Positions 1 through 13,126 of a stretch of 64,000 nucleotides of DNA are shown one piece after another. The notes under the pieces are model-generated. The model was not told the origin of the DNA. It saw nothing but the letters and a program-made list of their open reading frames with translations, and did not search any database. The DNA comes from Allium sativum (taxonomy: Eukaryota; Streptophyta; Magnoliopsida; Asparagales; Amaryllidaceae), in contig CM060915.1 of the NCBI GenBank assembly GCA_030737875.1, forward strand, positions 572,492,577-572,556,576. Direction: 5' to 3'. Numbering within the stretch: the stretch's first letter is position 1; the number at the start of each line of letters is the position of its first letter. Both the position numbers and the translations under genes were made by a program.

Positions 1-1057
1 GCAATGCTAAATAAATAACAATGAAGCTATTATATGACCCAGGTCCCATCACACAATGCAACGCAAGCCGGAGGATAGGGTTTTCCCTTATAATAGCCAA
101 ACATGCTTAGTACGTTTAAAACAAATCATTTAATACTATTATAAGTGCATAGTGTATAAAACAACTTCAAATCATAAGTATCAATCATAGACGACATGGG
201 TACCATATATCATGTCGCCATACTAGTTCTACAATTAAAACCGCAAAATCACGTATTTGGAAATTGGATTTCCATCTGTGAACCGAGGCAAAAGATAGTC
301 CTCTACCGATTCGATACAATCTAGCCCATGTCTCAGGGTCAGAGCGCATCGACCCTTGGATCGTCAGGGCCGGTCCACCGATGTGGATTAAAATGCCTGA
401 ACACTGCGTTTCCCCGCCCTTTGGGGAGTAAATGAGCCAACGAATGACTCCATCGGCTTCACATAGTCATCGATATATCCAAGGTGCCTCGCAAACCAAC
501 AACCACATAAGTCAAACTCATCAGGGCGTGTCAAACCACTGACGCCACTTCTAACTAGAAAGAAACGCATGTCCTCCCTGAGGTCCTCTCCCGTTTCTGG
601 TTCACAACCGGGGTGTGAGGCTCGCGAATTCATGCTACACAAAGCGATGCCACAAAGGCCGTGCTTAGATCATCAACCACAAGACTTTGCTTTTCAACAG
701 AAGCCTTAATCATTTGCCACTTAGGCATGCCACACAGGCAATTCACTCCATGCGTTTGATATCCATCAATATATAACCCCTGAGCTCGTACATCTCAGAG
801 AAAGGAGTTAAGCAAGAGAATAAATTCTCCGCCGCCAAACAGATATATATTTAATAGAAATCAATCACACAGATTAAAATCCAATGTCAAACACACAGTC
901 CATTTAAAAGTTCGTTCTGGGTCTGAACGAAACCGGAGGCACCTAGTACCCCGCATATCCATCGATCTCCAAGTACGCTTGGACGATCACTAACTGATTC
1001 CCTCATCTTGGGTGTACGGCCCAATCAAGATCATCACTAATCACCCAAACGACGTGA

Positions 1058-1147
1058 AGACCTCCGGTCTTCAATCACCGTCTTCATCTTCGACTAATCG
1101 TCGAATCAGTTACTCAGAATGGGATAAACCCGGTCTTTCTGAATAAC
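1058..1147 (-). other. Stem-loop-rich block conserved in the LTRs
   Basis: Several short inverted repeats sit close together: gaagacc/ggtcttc, cgac/gtcg, gggata..accc, and attcaga-type/tctgaat arms. The same pattern recurs at about 8367-8465, 15700-15800 and 23030-23130. A diverged version lies in the other LARD family (about 44015-44110 and 50325-50420). Function is unknown; it could be a structured part of the retroelement RNA. Confidence 0.5.
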
Positions 1148-4124
1148 TCGCGTATATTATAAACAATTGTTACACAAACACAATGTACGCCTCATTCCAA
1201 TTCATCAATCACTAACCACAAAATAGCAAGAGAATAATTCCCCAAATATTAACCCCGAAGGCCGAAACCAACATCAGATCAATACCCAGGAAACCATTCT
1301 GCTTAGCTAACCTACAGTTAGTTTCTAAATTTCACATTCTAAGGGAAAGGTTCCCATTAATTTTATCAAAGATAAATTCTTTTAAATTTATTCTTTAATC
1401 TCCCTTTGAATATCACTTCAAACTAGTCGGGATTAGCGAACCACACCAAAGTAATAATTTATTTTATTTCCCAATCCCAACCTATTCATCCCCTGAAGTA
1501 AAACTGGTCGTACTTCATATCTAACACCACGGCGTTATCGGTAAATTCAATTACCATTTCACGTTCAAATCTAATTAAAGTTTTAACTATCGCCTGGAGC
1601 AAAACTGGTGATACTCCATTCTCGATCATTTCAATCTAATTAAAGATTCATTAAAACTCCACTTAGTTTTAATCTTTGACTGGGTTAAAGAATCAGTGTC
1701 ATTTAAAACACGGTTCACGATAAACCCCAAAATCACATCACATTTCAATCAGTCCTTAACCGTAAATTAGCGAGTGAGAAATTCTCTAAGTATTAACCCC
1801 GAAGGCCGAAACCAACATCAGATCAATACCCTAGAAACCATTCAACTTAACTAATCTCTAGTTAGTTTCTGATTTTCTTAACTCCTTTGGGTCTAAGAAC
1901 AGTATTATTGAAGATACTGTTCACGACAACCCAAAATCACATTCCATTAATTATCGGGTTAAAGAACAAGTGTTATTTAAAACACTATTCACGATAACCC
2001 CAAAAAACAATACCAATTCAATTCCAATTAACTATTATTTAATTGGTACACTTCATTAAATCTAAATAAAAAGATTTAATCTTTTTCTCAACTGGGCTTA
2101 AGAACAGTGTTAATGAAGACACCATTCACGACAAACCCAAATCATATTTGATATTACATACAAGGCTCTGAATAGAAAATATATCGGCTTATATTCAATA
2201 TCAAATTCTACGACTAACAAATATCGTATTGGAAATAACGATATCTATATATCTTTCAAATTTCCATAACGCTATCTATATAGTCACGAAATCCAACGTC
2301 GAAATATTCCAAAGACAATTTCGATTCAAATCCATTCCAATTCAATTATTGGAAATTATGGTTACTTTTAAAACCCTTTTCAAATTCAATTTATTTATTT
2401 AAAAATAAATAGAATTATAATTCTAGTTCAAAACTAGTTCATTTCGATAAAAATCTATTTTTATCTTTTCAAATATGGAGTTTTTCATCCCAATTCTTCC
2501 CAAATCATTTCTTATGATTTTACACAAATTATTACTATTTTTAATAATTTTATCAAGGCCCGTACAGTCGATTTCCATCAACGGCCATCGAACTGCACTT
2601 ACAGCGACCTTTTCCAAATTTGATTTGGACATAATTCAAAATCCAACCGTTAGATTTCAAATCTCTAGTATTCGTTAGAAAGCTCTTTTCGATACGAACC
2701 CAACGGTTCCGGTTTTAAGAGAATCCGACGGTCGGATCTCCCACAATATTCATTCGAAGTCAATGGTCGAAATTCGCGAACTGTCGCGGCGCGTTCTATT
2801 CAGGCCATTATATTATATATATAATATATAATATATACTTCGTCGATTTCCTTTCGAAACGAATTTTATAAATCGTTGTAAATTCGTTTTCAAAACGATT
2901 TCAACTTCCATCTCAAATTCAAATCAAAATTGAATCTTTCCAATATAAATTCGTTTTAAATTCATTTCAACTCGATTTCAATTCAAATCCATTTCAATTC
3001 AAATCGGTTTTTATTTAAATCGATTTCAGTTCAATTTCAATACGTTTTAAATTCAATTCAAAACGATTTCAATTCTATTTCAATCTAATTCGAATTTCAA
3101 TTCTTTTCAATTTAATTCGAATTTCAATTTATTTCAATTTAATTCAAATTTCAATTCATTTCAATTATATTCGAATTTCTATTCATTTCAAAATATCAGA
3201 TTTTGAAATCACTTTCGATGTTCATTATGAAATGGATAAAATCGATATAAATATTGTTCACGTCAAAATGGCGTAAATCTAATCAACACGGCTTCATATA
3301 TTTCTATTTTCAAATATTTCTATTCAAATATTCTATTTCAAAACTGGAATGAGGCCCAATCAATTACCATATAATGTTAATTATATGGATTTTCTACAAC
3401 ACATGTATAAAATAACAACGATAAATAATCAACCATCATCCAAAGTGCGTTCTACACTGTATAAGCATCAAATATAAATATTTAACGCTTATAACAGCCT
3501 GTCAATCAATCGATCGACAAACAACTAATTATTGGGACTAGTGTATGTCATATATCATCCCAATACCCGTGTGGGGTTTTCAAACAATCAAACACATATT
3601 TTATTTGTGTAGTTGGGCGATGTGTAAAATTTATCGTCCCAATCAATATCAGTCAAATGTGTGTATATAAACAAATCGTCCGATTTGTTTATATTTATTT
3701 CATTTTAAATACACGTTAAAATTTCTATTTTCAACTATAAAATATTTTTAACTATATCAATATTTTATTTCATTTCACATCACATCACACAAATAACTAC
3801 ACATCAAAATCAAACAAACAAGCATACAAGCCGTCAATGGTCTGTGAACGACGGGTGTCGGGTGCTACTAAACACCGTCTGCATCCTAGTATATATTTTT
3901 AACTTGAAATTTAAATTAAAGGTGAGGAGTTCTCACAGAGGGTTCCACTCCGCCGTGCTTTACTGTTGAACTGCTGAACCGTCTGGATCTGTCTGAAATT
4001 CCAATGTAGTCCTTGTCCCGTTGTTTATAATAAAAATTATATTTTTATCACTTCATTTCAATAAATAAAATTCATATTTTTATTTCAACTTCATGTGTAT
4101 TTTTACAATGCTTATTTCTATATA

Positions 4125-4400
4125 AAAATTATATTTTTATATTTCTACTTTATATATAAAGATTGAATTTTTATTATTCTACCTAAGTAAAAATCATATT
4201 TTTAATACTCTACTAATATAAAAATCATATTTTTAATACTCTACTAATATAAAAATCATATTTTTATATCTTCTACTAATATAAAAATCATATTTTTAAT
4301 ACTCTACTAATAATAAAAATTATATTTTTACATTGGCATCATACACATAAAAATCAAATTTTTACCATGATATTATATACATACAAATCAAATTTTTATA
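4125..4400 (-). repeat. Tandem palindromic AT repeats in LTR copy A
   Basis: Units of roughly 30-37 bp repeat the near-palindrome AAAAAT-cat-ATTTTT separated by actctactaata-type spacers. Equivalent blocks lie at about 11460-11720 and 18775-19040. A related repeat on the opposite strand is in the second LARD family. The unit can fold on itself, but no function is established. Confidence 0.7.
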
Positions 4401-4499
4401 ATGCTGAATATATTTTAAAATAATTCTACTTATAATTTTAAAATAATTAATGTGGTAAAAATAAAAGGAATTACCCTTAATTGCTGTGTTAAGGGGATT

Positions 4500-4830
4500 A
4501 CTCCTTTTCTCTTCTTCCCGGTGTTCGAACCCGTGAAAACCAAGCCCCATTGCCGATCTTTGATTCAAGCTTCCATCTTCCTCATACCACGGTTTCAAAA
4601 ACCAAACCACCGCTAGCTTCTCCTTCCCGACCTCTTCGACCTTGGCACCACCGCCTGGAGCTCGAGCTCCTCCTCCCTTGTGCAGTTTCGTTTCCGCGAC
4701 GGGAACTGGGTGCGAGCGGGCGCGATTGAAAGGGAGGGGGAAGGCGGAGGACGCTCGCGACTGACGGAGGGAGGCGGCGCGTCGATCGTCGTTGAAAGGG
4801 GGGCTGGAGCAATTTAGGGATCGGTTTTTT
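4500..4830 (-). other. GC-richer leader block downstream of LTR promoter (copy A)
   Basis: This is a GC-richer island in an AT-rich LTR, just downstream (minus strand) of the TATA-like box at about 4883-4893. Copies lie at about 11840-12160 and 19150-19490. A 76-codon frame (4582-4812) is not conserved across the copies, so I regard this as leader or captured sequence and not as a gene. Confidence 0.5.
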
Positions 4831-4882
4831 TATTTTATTTTTCTTTCTGTTGACTTATAGTGAGAGAGGGTTGAGGGAGTTA

Positions 4883-4893
4883 GTTTATATATT
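4883..4893 (-). promoter_or_regulatory. Candidate LTR TATA box (copy A)
   Basis: Minus-strand AATATATAAACT lies between the conserved upstream LTR backbone and the GC-richer block. Matching sites are at 12230-12240 and 19546-19556. Position and sequence suggest the core promoter of the element; there is no transcript evidence. Confidence 0.45.
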
Positions 4894-5783
4894 TATTATT
4901 TTATAATTTCTAAAAAGTTGACTTTTTATTTGACCTCGAAACGAGACCCAATGACTGCCTCCCCTAGCTAATTACCCCTATTCCGAACACAATGGGATAT
5001 GTTTCATAACCCAATTTGCCCGTTTCGATCAGTTTCTGTCAAATTTAAAATATAAATCAGTATATATTCAATTCAAACGTACATTTCAAATTACAGGGGC
5101 CACATACGGACCCTAAAAATTCCAGAAAAATATTTTCTAGCTTCTACTGACGATACGGTCCTAACAAAACTAATTTCATCGAATTCTGAGACCGTTTGAA
5201 AAATGGTCATTTTCTGGTCGACCCGAATTTAATTGAAACTGTTAAAACACGTTTAACTTCGCCACGCTCACATATTGATTCAGAAAATTATGTAAAAGTA
5301 AACTTAGCAATAAATTGACATCCCGGATCCAACAAAAGTGGTTTCGTCGAAAACCGAGGTCGTTTGCAAAATTTCCATTTTCAAGGTCCAGAATTCCATA
5401 GCGACTATTCTGAATTTTCAACTGGGCATATCTTTTGATTCCCGCTATGAAATTTCAATTTTTCGGATTTGTTTGAAAGATATTCTCAATTAGATTCAAA
5501 TATTTTTGGTTTGACCAAAATCCGGTTTATTTTGCACCCGGTACATTCATTTGAAATTTGAAATCGAATTATCGAACTACCACGCCATTTTCAATTCCTT
5601 TTATAATTAAAATAAAATATTTATATTCTAACGACGATTCAAATAAATATATACGTTCTAACTCTATTCCAAATAAATTTCTCTTCGTTATTATTTAAAA
5701 TAATTCATTTTAAATAATCGAAATTCACTAAAATGGCCAAAATAAAAAATTTAAATTGGCTCAGATTTCCGGGTTATTACAAT

Positions 5784-5795
5784 CTCCCCCACTTA
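5784..5795 (-). other. Polypurine tract of LARD unit
   Basis: Minus-strand TAAGTGGGGGAG lies two bases before the LTR start TGTAATAACC. This is the usual plus-strand primer position in gypsy elements. The same tract is at 13129-13140 and 20448-20459. Confidence 0.85.
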
Positions 5796-6814
5796 AAACT
5801 TTTCATCCCCGAAAAGGAACGAAGCCGAAAGTTGTTTGACAAATCAACTCAACTTTCATTATTTTCACTACGGCTTAAGTTCTTCAACTTTTCAGTTTCT
5901 AAGAACTTTTCAAATTTTTCAAAAATTTGGCTAACACCCTAAATTTTCGAAAAATTTCGCCATAACCTCCCCTGCACCGAGGACTTCGGGATATTTCATG
6001 TAGCCTCCCATGGCCTTCTTCAATCCAAAAGAAAAAGCCAAGCGGCTAGCCAATCAACTCATAAAATCATCATCACCCAAACAAAACAGTAAATTATGGT
6101 AAACATGTACCTATTTGTCGGGCAAACAATTTTATTCTTCTGCTCTAGCCTCCTTGCTATGACCTGTTCAATGTAAGTACATGTATATGCAAGAAAATGC
6201 GACTAATTTTCAATAAAATTCACTATTTGATTCAATTTGGTTATAGGGTACAAATTTTAATTAATCAACCAATAATCAACAACACAACCATCAATCAATT
6301 AGTTGATTAGCTTTTCAAATTCATAACTTTGATACATAGTCAAAAAATCAGATTTTTGATGCCAAATCACAACAATAAGCCCTATCTAGTTTCGGTTCTC
6401 ACACCAGTCAATTGAAAATATATAGAAATCTCACTTTCGAAACTCAAAAACAAATACTGGCGATGGTGCCCCGTCACTAGAATTATCCCCGGGCAACTAG
6501 AGTGTGATTCTATAACTATCCAATACATTAAAATTTCGAATACACGTTTGCAAGACATATATGCAAAATCTTTATATATTGGATTGTCCAAATTAAATAT
6601 AAAATAAATAATGAAATACGAATAATTGATTTTAATTTTCAAAACAAAATTGTTTTCATTTTTATTTTTAAAAACAACACTCTTCACACTCGTTCTAGGA
6701 TACTACTGATCCCATCTCTAACGAGCCATTCTCATTGGATATTACTAATCCAATCTCTGATGAATTCTTTCGTTTGGTTCTATTGTGTCTTGTTCTCGAG
6801 CTTTGTAAACCAAA

Positions 6815-6826
6815 GCTCTGATACCA
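6815..6826 (-). other. Primer-binding site (initiator Met tRNA)
   Basis: Minus-strand TGGTATCAGAGC pairs with the 3' end of plant initiator Met tRNA over 12 bases and lies 3 bases past the LTR end (...GTCGTCTCA). It is followed by TTTGG rather than the CAGG expected for a longer match. The same site recurs at 14154-14165 and 21483-21494. Confidence 0.88.
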
Positions 6827-6829
6827 AAC

Positions 6830-9800
6830 TGAGACGACCCGAACTTCCCCGGTAGGGAAAGCCCGGATAAAATTGAGAACAACACACAAAACAACGCAAA
6901 CAGAAGAACATTTCATTATTAATTACAACAATTCCATCAGAATACAAGAATATATAGAGTATGAATAAATATTACACAGAAAATATTAGAGATTACAATA
7001 CATTACATAGCAGCGGAAAATAATACAATACACAACTAGAAGGGATACATGGATACGGAGTTTTCCGAATATCGTTCCAGCTGTAAATCAGGATCCTGTG
7101 AATATAAATCTGCAAAACCAAAACTACTAGTTGCCCATGTCAAAATAAGGGCACCCAGAGTTTAGGTTAAAACAATAAACTCCAGGTCAGTCATGAGACT
7201 GGTGTGAGAACTAAAACAGTTATAAATCTTTATTTTAAAGTTAGGTAAATCAAGGGACCACGCCGTATAACACGGAACGGGTTTCCTCCCAAGAACACTA
7301 GTGCATAAAACAAACAGCGCAATGCTAAATAAAGAACAATTAAGCTATTATAAGACCCAGGTCCTATCACATAATGCAACGCAAGCCGGAGGATAGGGTT
7401 TTCCCTTATAATAGCCAAACATGCTTAGTACGTTTAAAACAAATCATTTGATACTATTATAAGTGCATAGTGTATAAAACAACTTCAATTCATAAGTATC
7501 AATCATAGACGACATGGTTACCATATATCATGTCACCATACAAGTTCTACAATTAAGACCACAAAATCACGTATTTGGAAATTGGATTTCCATCTATGAA
7601 CCGAGACAAAAGATAGTCCTCTACCGATTCGAGACAATCTAGCCCATGTCTTAGGGTCAGAGTGCATCGACCCTTGGATCGTCAGGGCCGGTACACCAAT
7701 GTGGATTAAAATGCCTGAACACTGCGTTTCCCCGCCCTTTGGGCCTAAATGAGCCAACGAATGACACCATCGACTTCACATAGTCACCGATATATCCGAG
7801 GCGCCTCGCAAACCAACAACCACAAAAGTCAAACTCGTCAGGGCGTGTCAAACCACTGACGCCACTTCTAACTAGAAAGAAACGCATGTCCTCCCTAAGG
7901 TCCTCTCCCGTTTCTGGTTCACAACCGGGGTGTTAGGCTCGAGAATTCACGCTACACAAAGCGATGCCACAAAGGTCGTGCTTTGATCATCAACCACAAG
8001 ACTTTGCTTTTCAACAGAAGCCTTGATCATTTGCCACTTAGGAATGCCACACAGGCAATTCACTCCATGCGTTTGATATCCATCAATATATAACCCCTAA
8101 GCTCGTACGTCTCAGAGAAGGGCGTTAAGCAAAAGAATAAATTCTCCGCCGCCAAACAGATATATATTTAATAGAAATCAATCACACAGAATAAAATCCA
8201 ATGTCAGACACATAGTCCATTTACAAGTTCGTTCTGGGTCTGAACGAAACCGGAGGCACCTAGTACCCCGCAAATCCATCAATCTCCAAGTACGTCTGGA
8301 GGATCACTAGCTGATTCCCTCCTCTTGGGTGTACGGCCCAATCAAAATCATCAGTAATCACCCAAACGACGTGAAGACCTCCGGTCTTCAACCACCGTCT
8401 TCATCTTCGACTAATCGTCGAATCAGTTATTCAGAATGGGATAAACCCGGTCTTTCTGAATAACTCGTGTATATAATAAACAAGTGTTACACAAACACAA
8501 TATACGCCTCATTCCAATTCATCAGTCACTAACCACAAATTAGCAAGAGAATAATTCTCCAAATATTAACCCTGAATGTCGAAACCAACATCAGATCAAT
8601 ACCCAGGAAACCATTCTGCTTAGCTAACCTACAGTTAGTTTCTAAATTTCACATTCTTAGGGTAAGGTTCCCATTAATTTTATCGAAGATAAATTCTTTT
8701 AAATTTATTCTTTAATCTTCCTTTGAATATCACTTCAAACTAGTCGGGATTAGCGAACCACACCAAAGTAATCATTTATTTTATTTCCCAATCCCAACCT
8801 ATTCATCCCCTGAAGTAAAACTGGTCATACATCATATCTAACACAACGGTGTTATCGGTAAATTCAATTACCATTTCATGTTCAAATCAAATTAAAGATT
8901 TAACTATCGCCTGGAGCAAAACTAGTGATACTCCATTCTCGATCATTTCAATCTAATTAAAGATTCATTAAAACTCCACTTAGTTTTAATCTTTGACTGG
9001 GTTAAAGAACCAGTGTCATTTAAAACACGGTTCACGATAAACCCCAAAATCACATCACATTTCAATCAGTCCTTAACCGTAAATTAGCGAGTGAGCAATT
9101 CCCTAAGTATTAACCCCGAAGGCCGAAACCAACATCAGATCAATACCCCCTAAACCATTCAACTTAACTAATCTCCAGTTAGTTTCTGATTTTCTTAACT
9201 CCTTTGGGTCTAAGAACAATATTATTGAAGATACCGTTCACGACAACCCAAAATCACATTCCATTAATTATCGAGTTAAAGAACAAGTGTTATTTAAAAC
9301 ACTGTTCACGATAAACCCAAAAATCAACACCAATTCAATTCCAAATAACTATTATTTAATTGTTACACTTCATTAAACCTAAATAAAAAGATTTAATCTT
9401 TTTCTCAACTGGGCTTAAGAACAGTGTTAATGAAGACACCATTCACGACAAACCCAAATCACATTTGATATTACATACAAGGCTCTGAATAGAAAATATA
9501 TCGGCTTATATTCAATATCAAATTCTATGACTAACAAATATCGTATTGGAAATAACGATATCTATATATCCTTCAAATTTCCATAACGCTATCTGTATAA
9601 TCACGAAATCCAACGTCGAAATTTTCCAAAGAAAATTTCGATTCAAATCCATTCCAATTCAATTATTGGAAATTTTGGTTACTTTTAAAACCCTTTCCAA
9701 ATTCAATTTATTTATTTAAAAATAAATAGAATTATAATTCTAGTTCAAAACTAGTTCATTTCGATAAAAATCTATTTTTATCTTTTCAAATATGGAGTTT

Positions 9801-12800
9801 TTCATCCCAATTCTTCCCATATCATTTCTTATGATTTTACACAAATTATTACTATTTTTAATAATTTTATCTAGGTCCGTACAGTCGATTTCCATCAACG
9901 ACCATCGAACTGCACTTACAGTGACCTTTTCCAAATTTGATTTGGACATAATTCCAAATCCAACCGTTAGATTTCAAATCTCTAGTATTCGTTAGAAAGC
10001 TCTTTTCGATACGAACCCAACGGTTCCGGTTTTAGGAGAATCCGACGGTCGGATTTCCCGCATTATTCATTCGAAGTCAATGGTCGAAATTCGCGAACTG
10101 CCGCGGCGCGGCGCGTTCTATTCAGGCCATTATATTATATATATATAATATATATAATATATACTTCATCGATTTCCTTTCGAAACGAATTTTATAAATT
10201 GTTTTAAATTCGTTTTCAAAACGATTTCAACTTCCATCTCAAATTCAAACCAAAATTGAATCTTTCCAATATAAATTCGTTTTAAATTCATTTCAACTCG
10301 ATTTCAATTCAAATCCATTTCAATTCAAATCGGTTTTTATTTAAATCGATTTCAGTTCAATTTCAATACGTTTTAAATTCAATTCAAAACGATTTCAATT
10401 CTATTTCAATCTAATTCGAATTTCAATTCTTTTCAATTTAATTCGAATTTCAATTTATTTCAATTTAATTCGAATTTAATTCGAATTTCAATTCATTTCA
10501 ATTATATTCGAATTTCTATTCATTTCAAAATATCAGATTTTGAAATCACTTTCGATGTTCATTATAAAATGGATAAAATCGATATAAATATCGTTCACGT
10601 CAAAATGGCGTAAATCTAATCAACACGGCTTCATATATTTCTATTTTCAAATATTTCTGTTCAAATATTCTATTTCAAAACTGGAATGAGGCCCAATCAA
10701 TTACCATATAATGTTAATTATATGGATTTTATACAATACATGTATAAAATAACAACGATAAATAATCAACCATCATACATAGTGCGTTCTACACTGTATA
10801 AGCATCAAATATAAATATTTAACGCTTATAACAGCCTGTCAATCAATCGATCGACATACAGCTAATTATTGGGACTAGTGTATGTCATATATCATCCCAA
10901 TACCCGTGTGGTGTTTTCAAACAATCAAACACAGATTTTATTTGTGTAGTTGGGCGATGTGTAAAATTTATCGTCCCAATCAATATCAGTCAAATGTGTG
11001 TATATAAACAAATCGTACGATTTGTTTATATTTATTTCATTTTAAATACACGTTAAAAATTCTATTTTCAACTATAAAATATTTTTAACTATATAAATAT
11101 TTTATTTCATTTCACATCACATCAGACAATCAACTACACATCAAAATCAAACGAACAATCATACAAGCCGTCCATGGTCTGTGGACGACGGGTGTCGGGT
11201 GCTACTAAACACCGTCTGCATCCTAGTATATATTTTTAACTAGAAATTTAAATTAAGTTGAGGAGTTCTCAGAGAGGGTTCCACTCTGTCGTGCTTTACT
11301 GTCGAACTGCTGAACCGTTTGGATCTGTCTGAAATTCCAATGCAGTCCTTGTCCCGCTGTTTATAATAAAAATTATATTTTTATCACTTCATTTCAATAA
11401 ATAAAATTCATATTTTTATTTCAACTTCATGTGTATTTTTACAACGCTTATTTCTATATAAAAATTATATGTTTACATTTCTACTTTATATATAAAGATT
11501 GAATTTTTATTATTCTACCTAAGTAAAAATCATATTTTTAATACTCTACTAATATAAAAATCATATTTTTAATACTCTACTAATATAAAAATCATATTTT
11601 TATATCTTGTACTAATATAAAAATCATATTTTTAATACTCTACTAATAATAAAAATTATATTTTTACATTGGCATCATACACATAAAAATCAAATTTTTA
11701 CCATGATATTATATACATACAAATCAAATTTTTATAATGCTGAATATATTTTAAAACAATTATACTTATAATTTTAAAACAATTAATGTGGTAAAAATAA
11801 AAGGAATTACCCTTAATTGCTGTGTTAAGGGGATTACTCCTTTTCTCTTCTTCTCGGTGTTAGAACCCGTGAAAACCAAGCCCCATTGTCGATCTTTGAT
11901 TCAAGCTTCCATCTTCCTCATACAATAGTTTCGAAAACCAAACCACCGCTAGCTACTCCTTCCCGACCTCTTCGACCTTGGCACCACCGCCTGGAGCTCG
12001 AGCTCCTCCACCCTGGTGCAGTTTCGTTTCCGTGAAGGGAACTGGGTGCGAGCGGCCGCGATTGAAAGGGAGGGGGAAGGCGGAGGACGCTCGCAACTGA
12101 CGGAGGGAGGCGGCGCGTCGATCGTCGTTGAAAGGGGGGAGGGGCTGGAGCAATTTAGGGATCGGCTTTTTTATTTTATTTTATTTTTCTTTCTGTTGAC
12201 TTATAGAGAGAGGGGTTTGAGGGAGTTAGTTTATATATTTATTATTTTATAATTTCTAAAAAGTTGACTTTTTATTTGACCTCGAAACGAGACCCAAAGA
12301 CTGCCGCCCTTAGCTAATTACCCCCATTCCGAACACAATGGGATATGTTTCATAACCCAATTCGCCCGTTTTGATCAGTTTCTGTCAAATTTAAAATATA
12401 AATCAGTATAAATTCAATTCGAATGTACATTTAAAATTACCAGGGCCACATACGGACCCTAAAAATTCCAGAAAAATATTTTCTAGCTTCGTATTAACGA
12501 TACGGTCCTAACAAAACTAATTTCGTCGAATTCTGAGACAGTTTGAAAAATGGTCATTTTTTGGTCGACTTGAATTTAATTAAAACTGTTAAAACACGTT
12601 TAACTTCTCCACGCTCACATATTGATTCAGAAAATTATGCAAAAATTAACTTAGCAATAAATTGACATCTCGGATCCAACAAAAGTGGTTTCGTCGAAAA
12701 CCGAGGTCGTTTGCATAATTTCCATTTTCAAGGGCCAGAATTCCATAGCGACTTCTGAATTTTCAACTGGGCATATCTTTTGATTCCCGTTATGAAATTT

Positions 12801-13126
12801 CAATTTTTCGGATTCGCTGAAAAGATATTCTCAATTAGATTCAAATATTTTTTGTTTCACCAAAATCCGGTTTATTTTGCACCTAGTACATTCATTTGAA
12901 ATTTGAAATCGAATTATTGAACTACCGCGCCATTTTCAATTCCTTTTATAATTAAAATAAAATATTTATATTCTAACGACGATTCAAATAAATATATACG
13001 TTCTAACTCTATTCCAAATAAATTTCTCGTCGTTATTATTTAAAATAATTCATTTTAAATAATCAAAATTCACTAAAATGGGCAAAATAAAAATTTTAAA
13101 TTAGCTCAGATTTCCGGGTTATTACA
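6830..13126 (-). mobile_element. LTR copy B, complete, 6297 bp
   Basis: This is a complete LTR. On the minus strand it runs from TGTAATAACCC (at 13126) to GTCGTCTCA (at 6830), giving TG...CA ends. It is flanked by a PPT on one side and a PBS on the other, so it serves at once as the 3' LTR of one unit and the 5' LTR of the next. At about 6.3 kb it is exceptionally long, about six times its internal domain. It holds the same modules as copy A: a stem-loop block near 8360-8465, AT-rich repeats near 10260-10530, palindromic repeats near 11460-11720, and a GC-richer block near 11840-12160. No gene is recognised in it. Confidence 0.85.

Larger units (their letters stand above)
1..5781 (-). mobile_element. 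LTR copy A of tandem LARD-like gypsy array (cut by window edge)
   Basis: This is a long terminal repeat read on the minus strand. Its minus-strand 5' end is TGTAATAACCCGG (at 5781), directly next to a purine tract. By alignment to copy B (base 1 matches about 7318), the window starts about 490 bp inside the LTR. It carries no coding capacity. Visible parts, in plus coordinates, are a stem-loop-rich block near 1050-1150, short AT-rich repeats near 2940-3190, AAAAAT-cat-ATTTTT repeats near 4125-4400, and a GC-richer block near 4500-4830 next to a minus-strand TATA-like box. Copies A to D are clearly homologous. The first 60 bases differ from copy B at 5 positions, so the copies are not identical. 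Confidence 0.85.
5782..6829 (-). mobile_element. LARD internal domain 1 (non-coding)
   Basis: This 1.05-kb segment lies between two LTRs of the same orientation. On the minus strand it begins with a Met-tRNA primer-binding site and ends with the polypurine tract. A block next to the PPT resembles the post-pol tail of plant Ty3/gypsy elements (ccttttcggggatgaaaag, then taagtgggggag). No gag, protease, reverse transcriptase, RNase H or integrase motif is visible in any frame. The 101-codon minus-strand frame at 6382-6687 is not kept intact in all sister copies, so I do not call it a gene. Inference: a non-autonomous derivative mobilised in trans. Confidence 0.8.

Noticed and set aside
2423..2678. 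Overlapping 67-69 codon frames on both strands, repeated at 9740-9995 and 17075-17284
   Set aside because: Repetition reflects the LTR copies. The plus frame is lost in copy C, and the composition is that of AT-rich LTR sequence.
4125..4400. Regularly spaced repeats as a CRISPR-like array
   Set aside because: This is a plant nuclear context, the spacers are near-identical AT-rich sequence, and no cas genes are present. It is an LTR minisatellite.
6382..6687. 101-codon frame in internal domain 1 as a possible gag remnant
   Set aside because: It is shortened in domain 2, frameshifted by one base in domain 3, and has no gag-like motif.
6815..6826. Met-tRNA-like sequence as a tRNA gene
   Set aside because: Only the 3'-end complement is present; no cloverleaf, A box or B box is visible. 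It is a primer-binding site.
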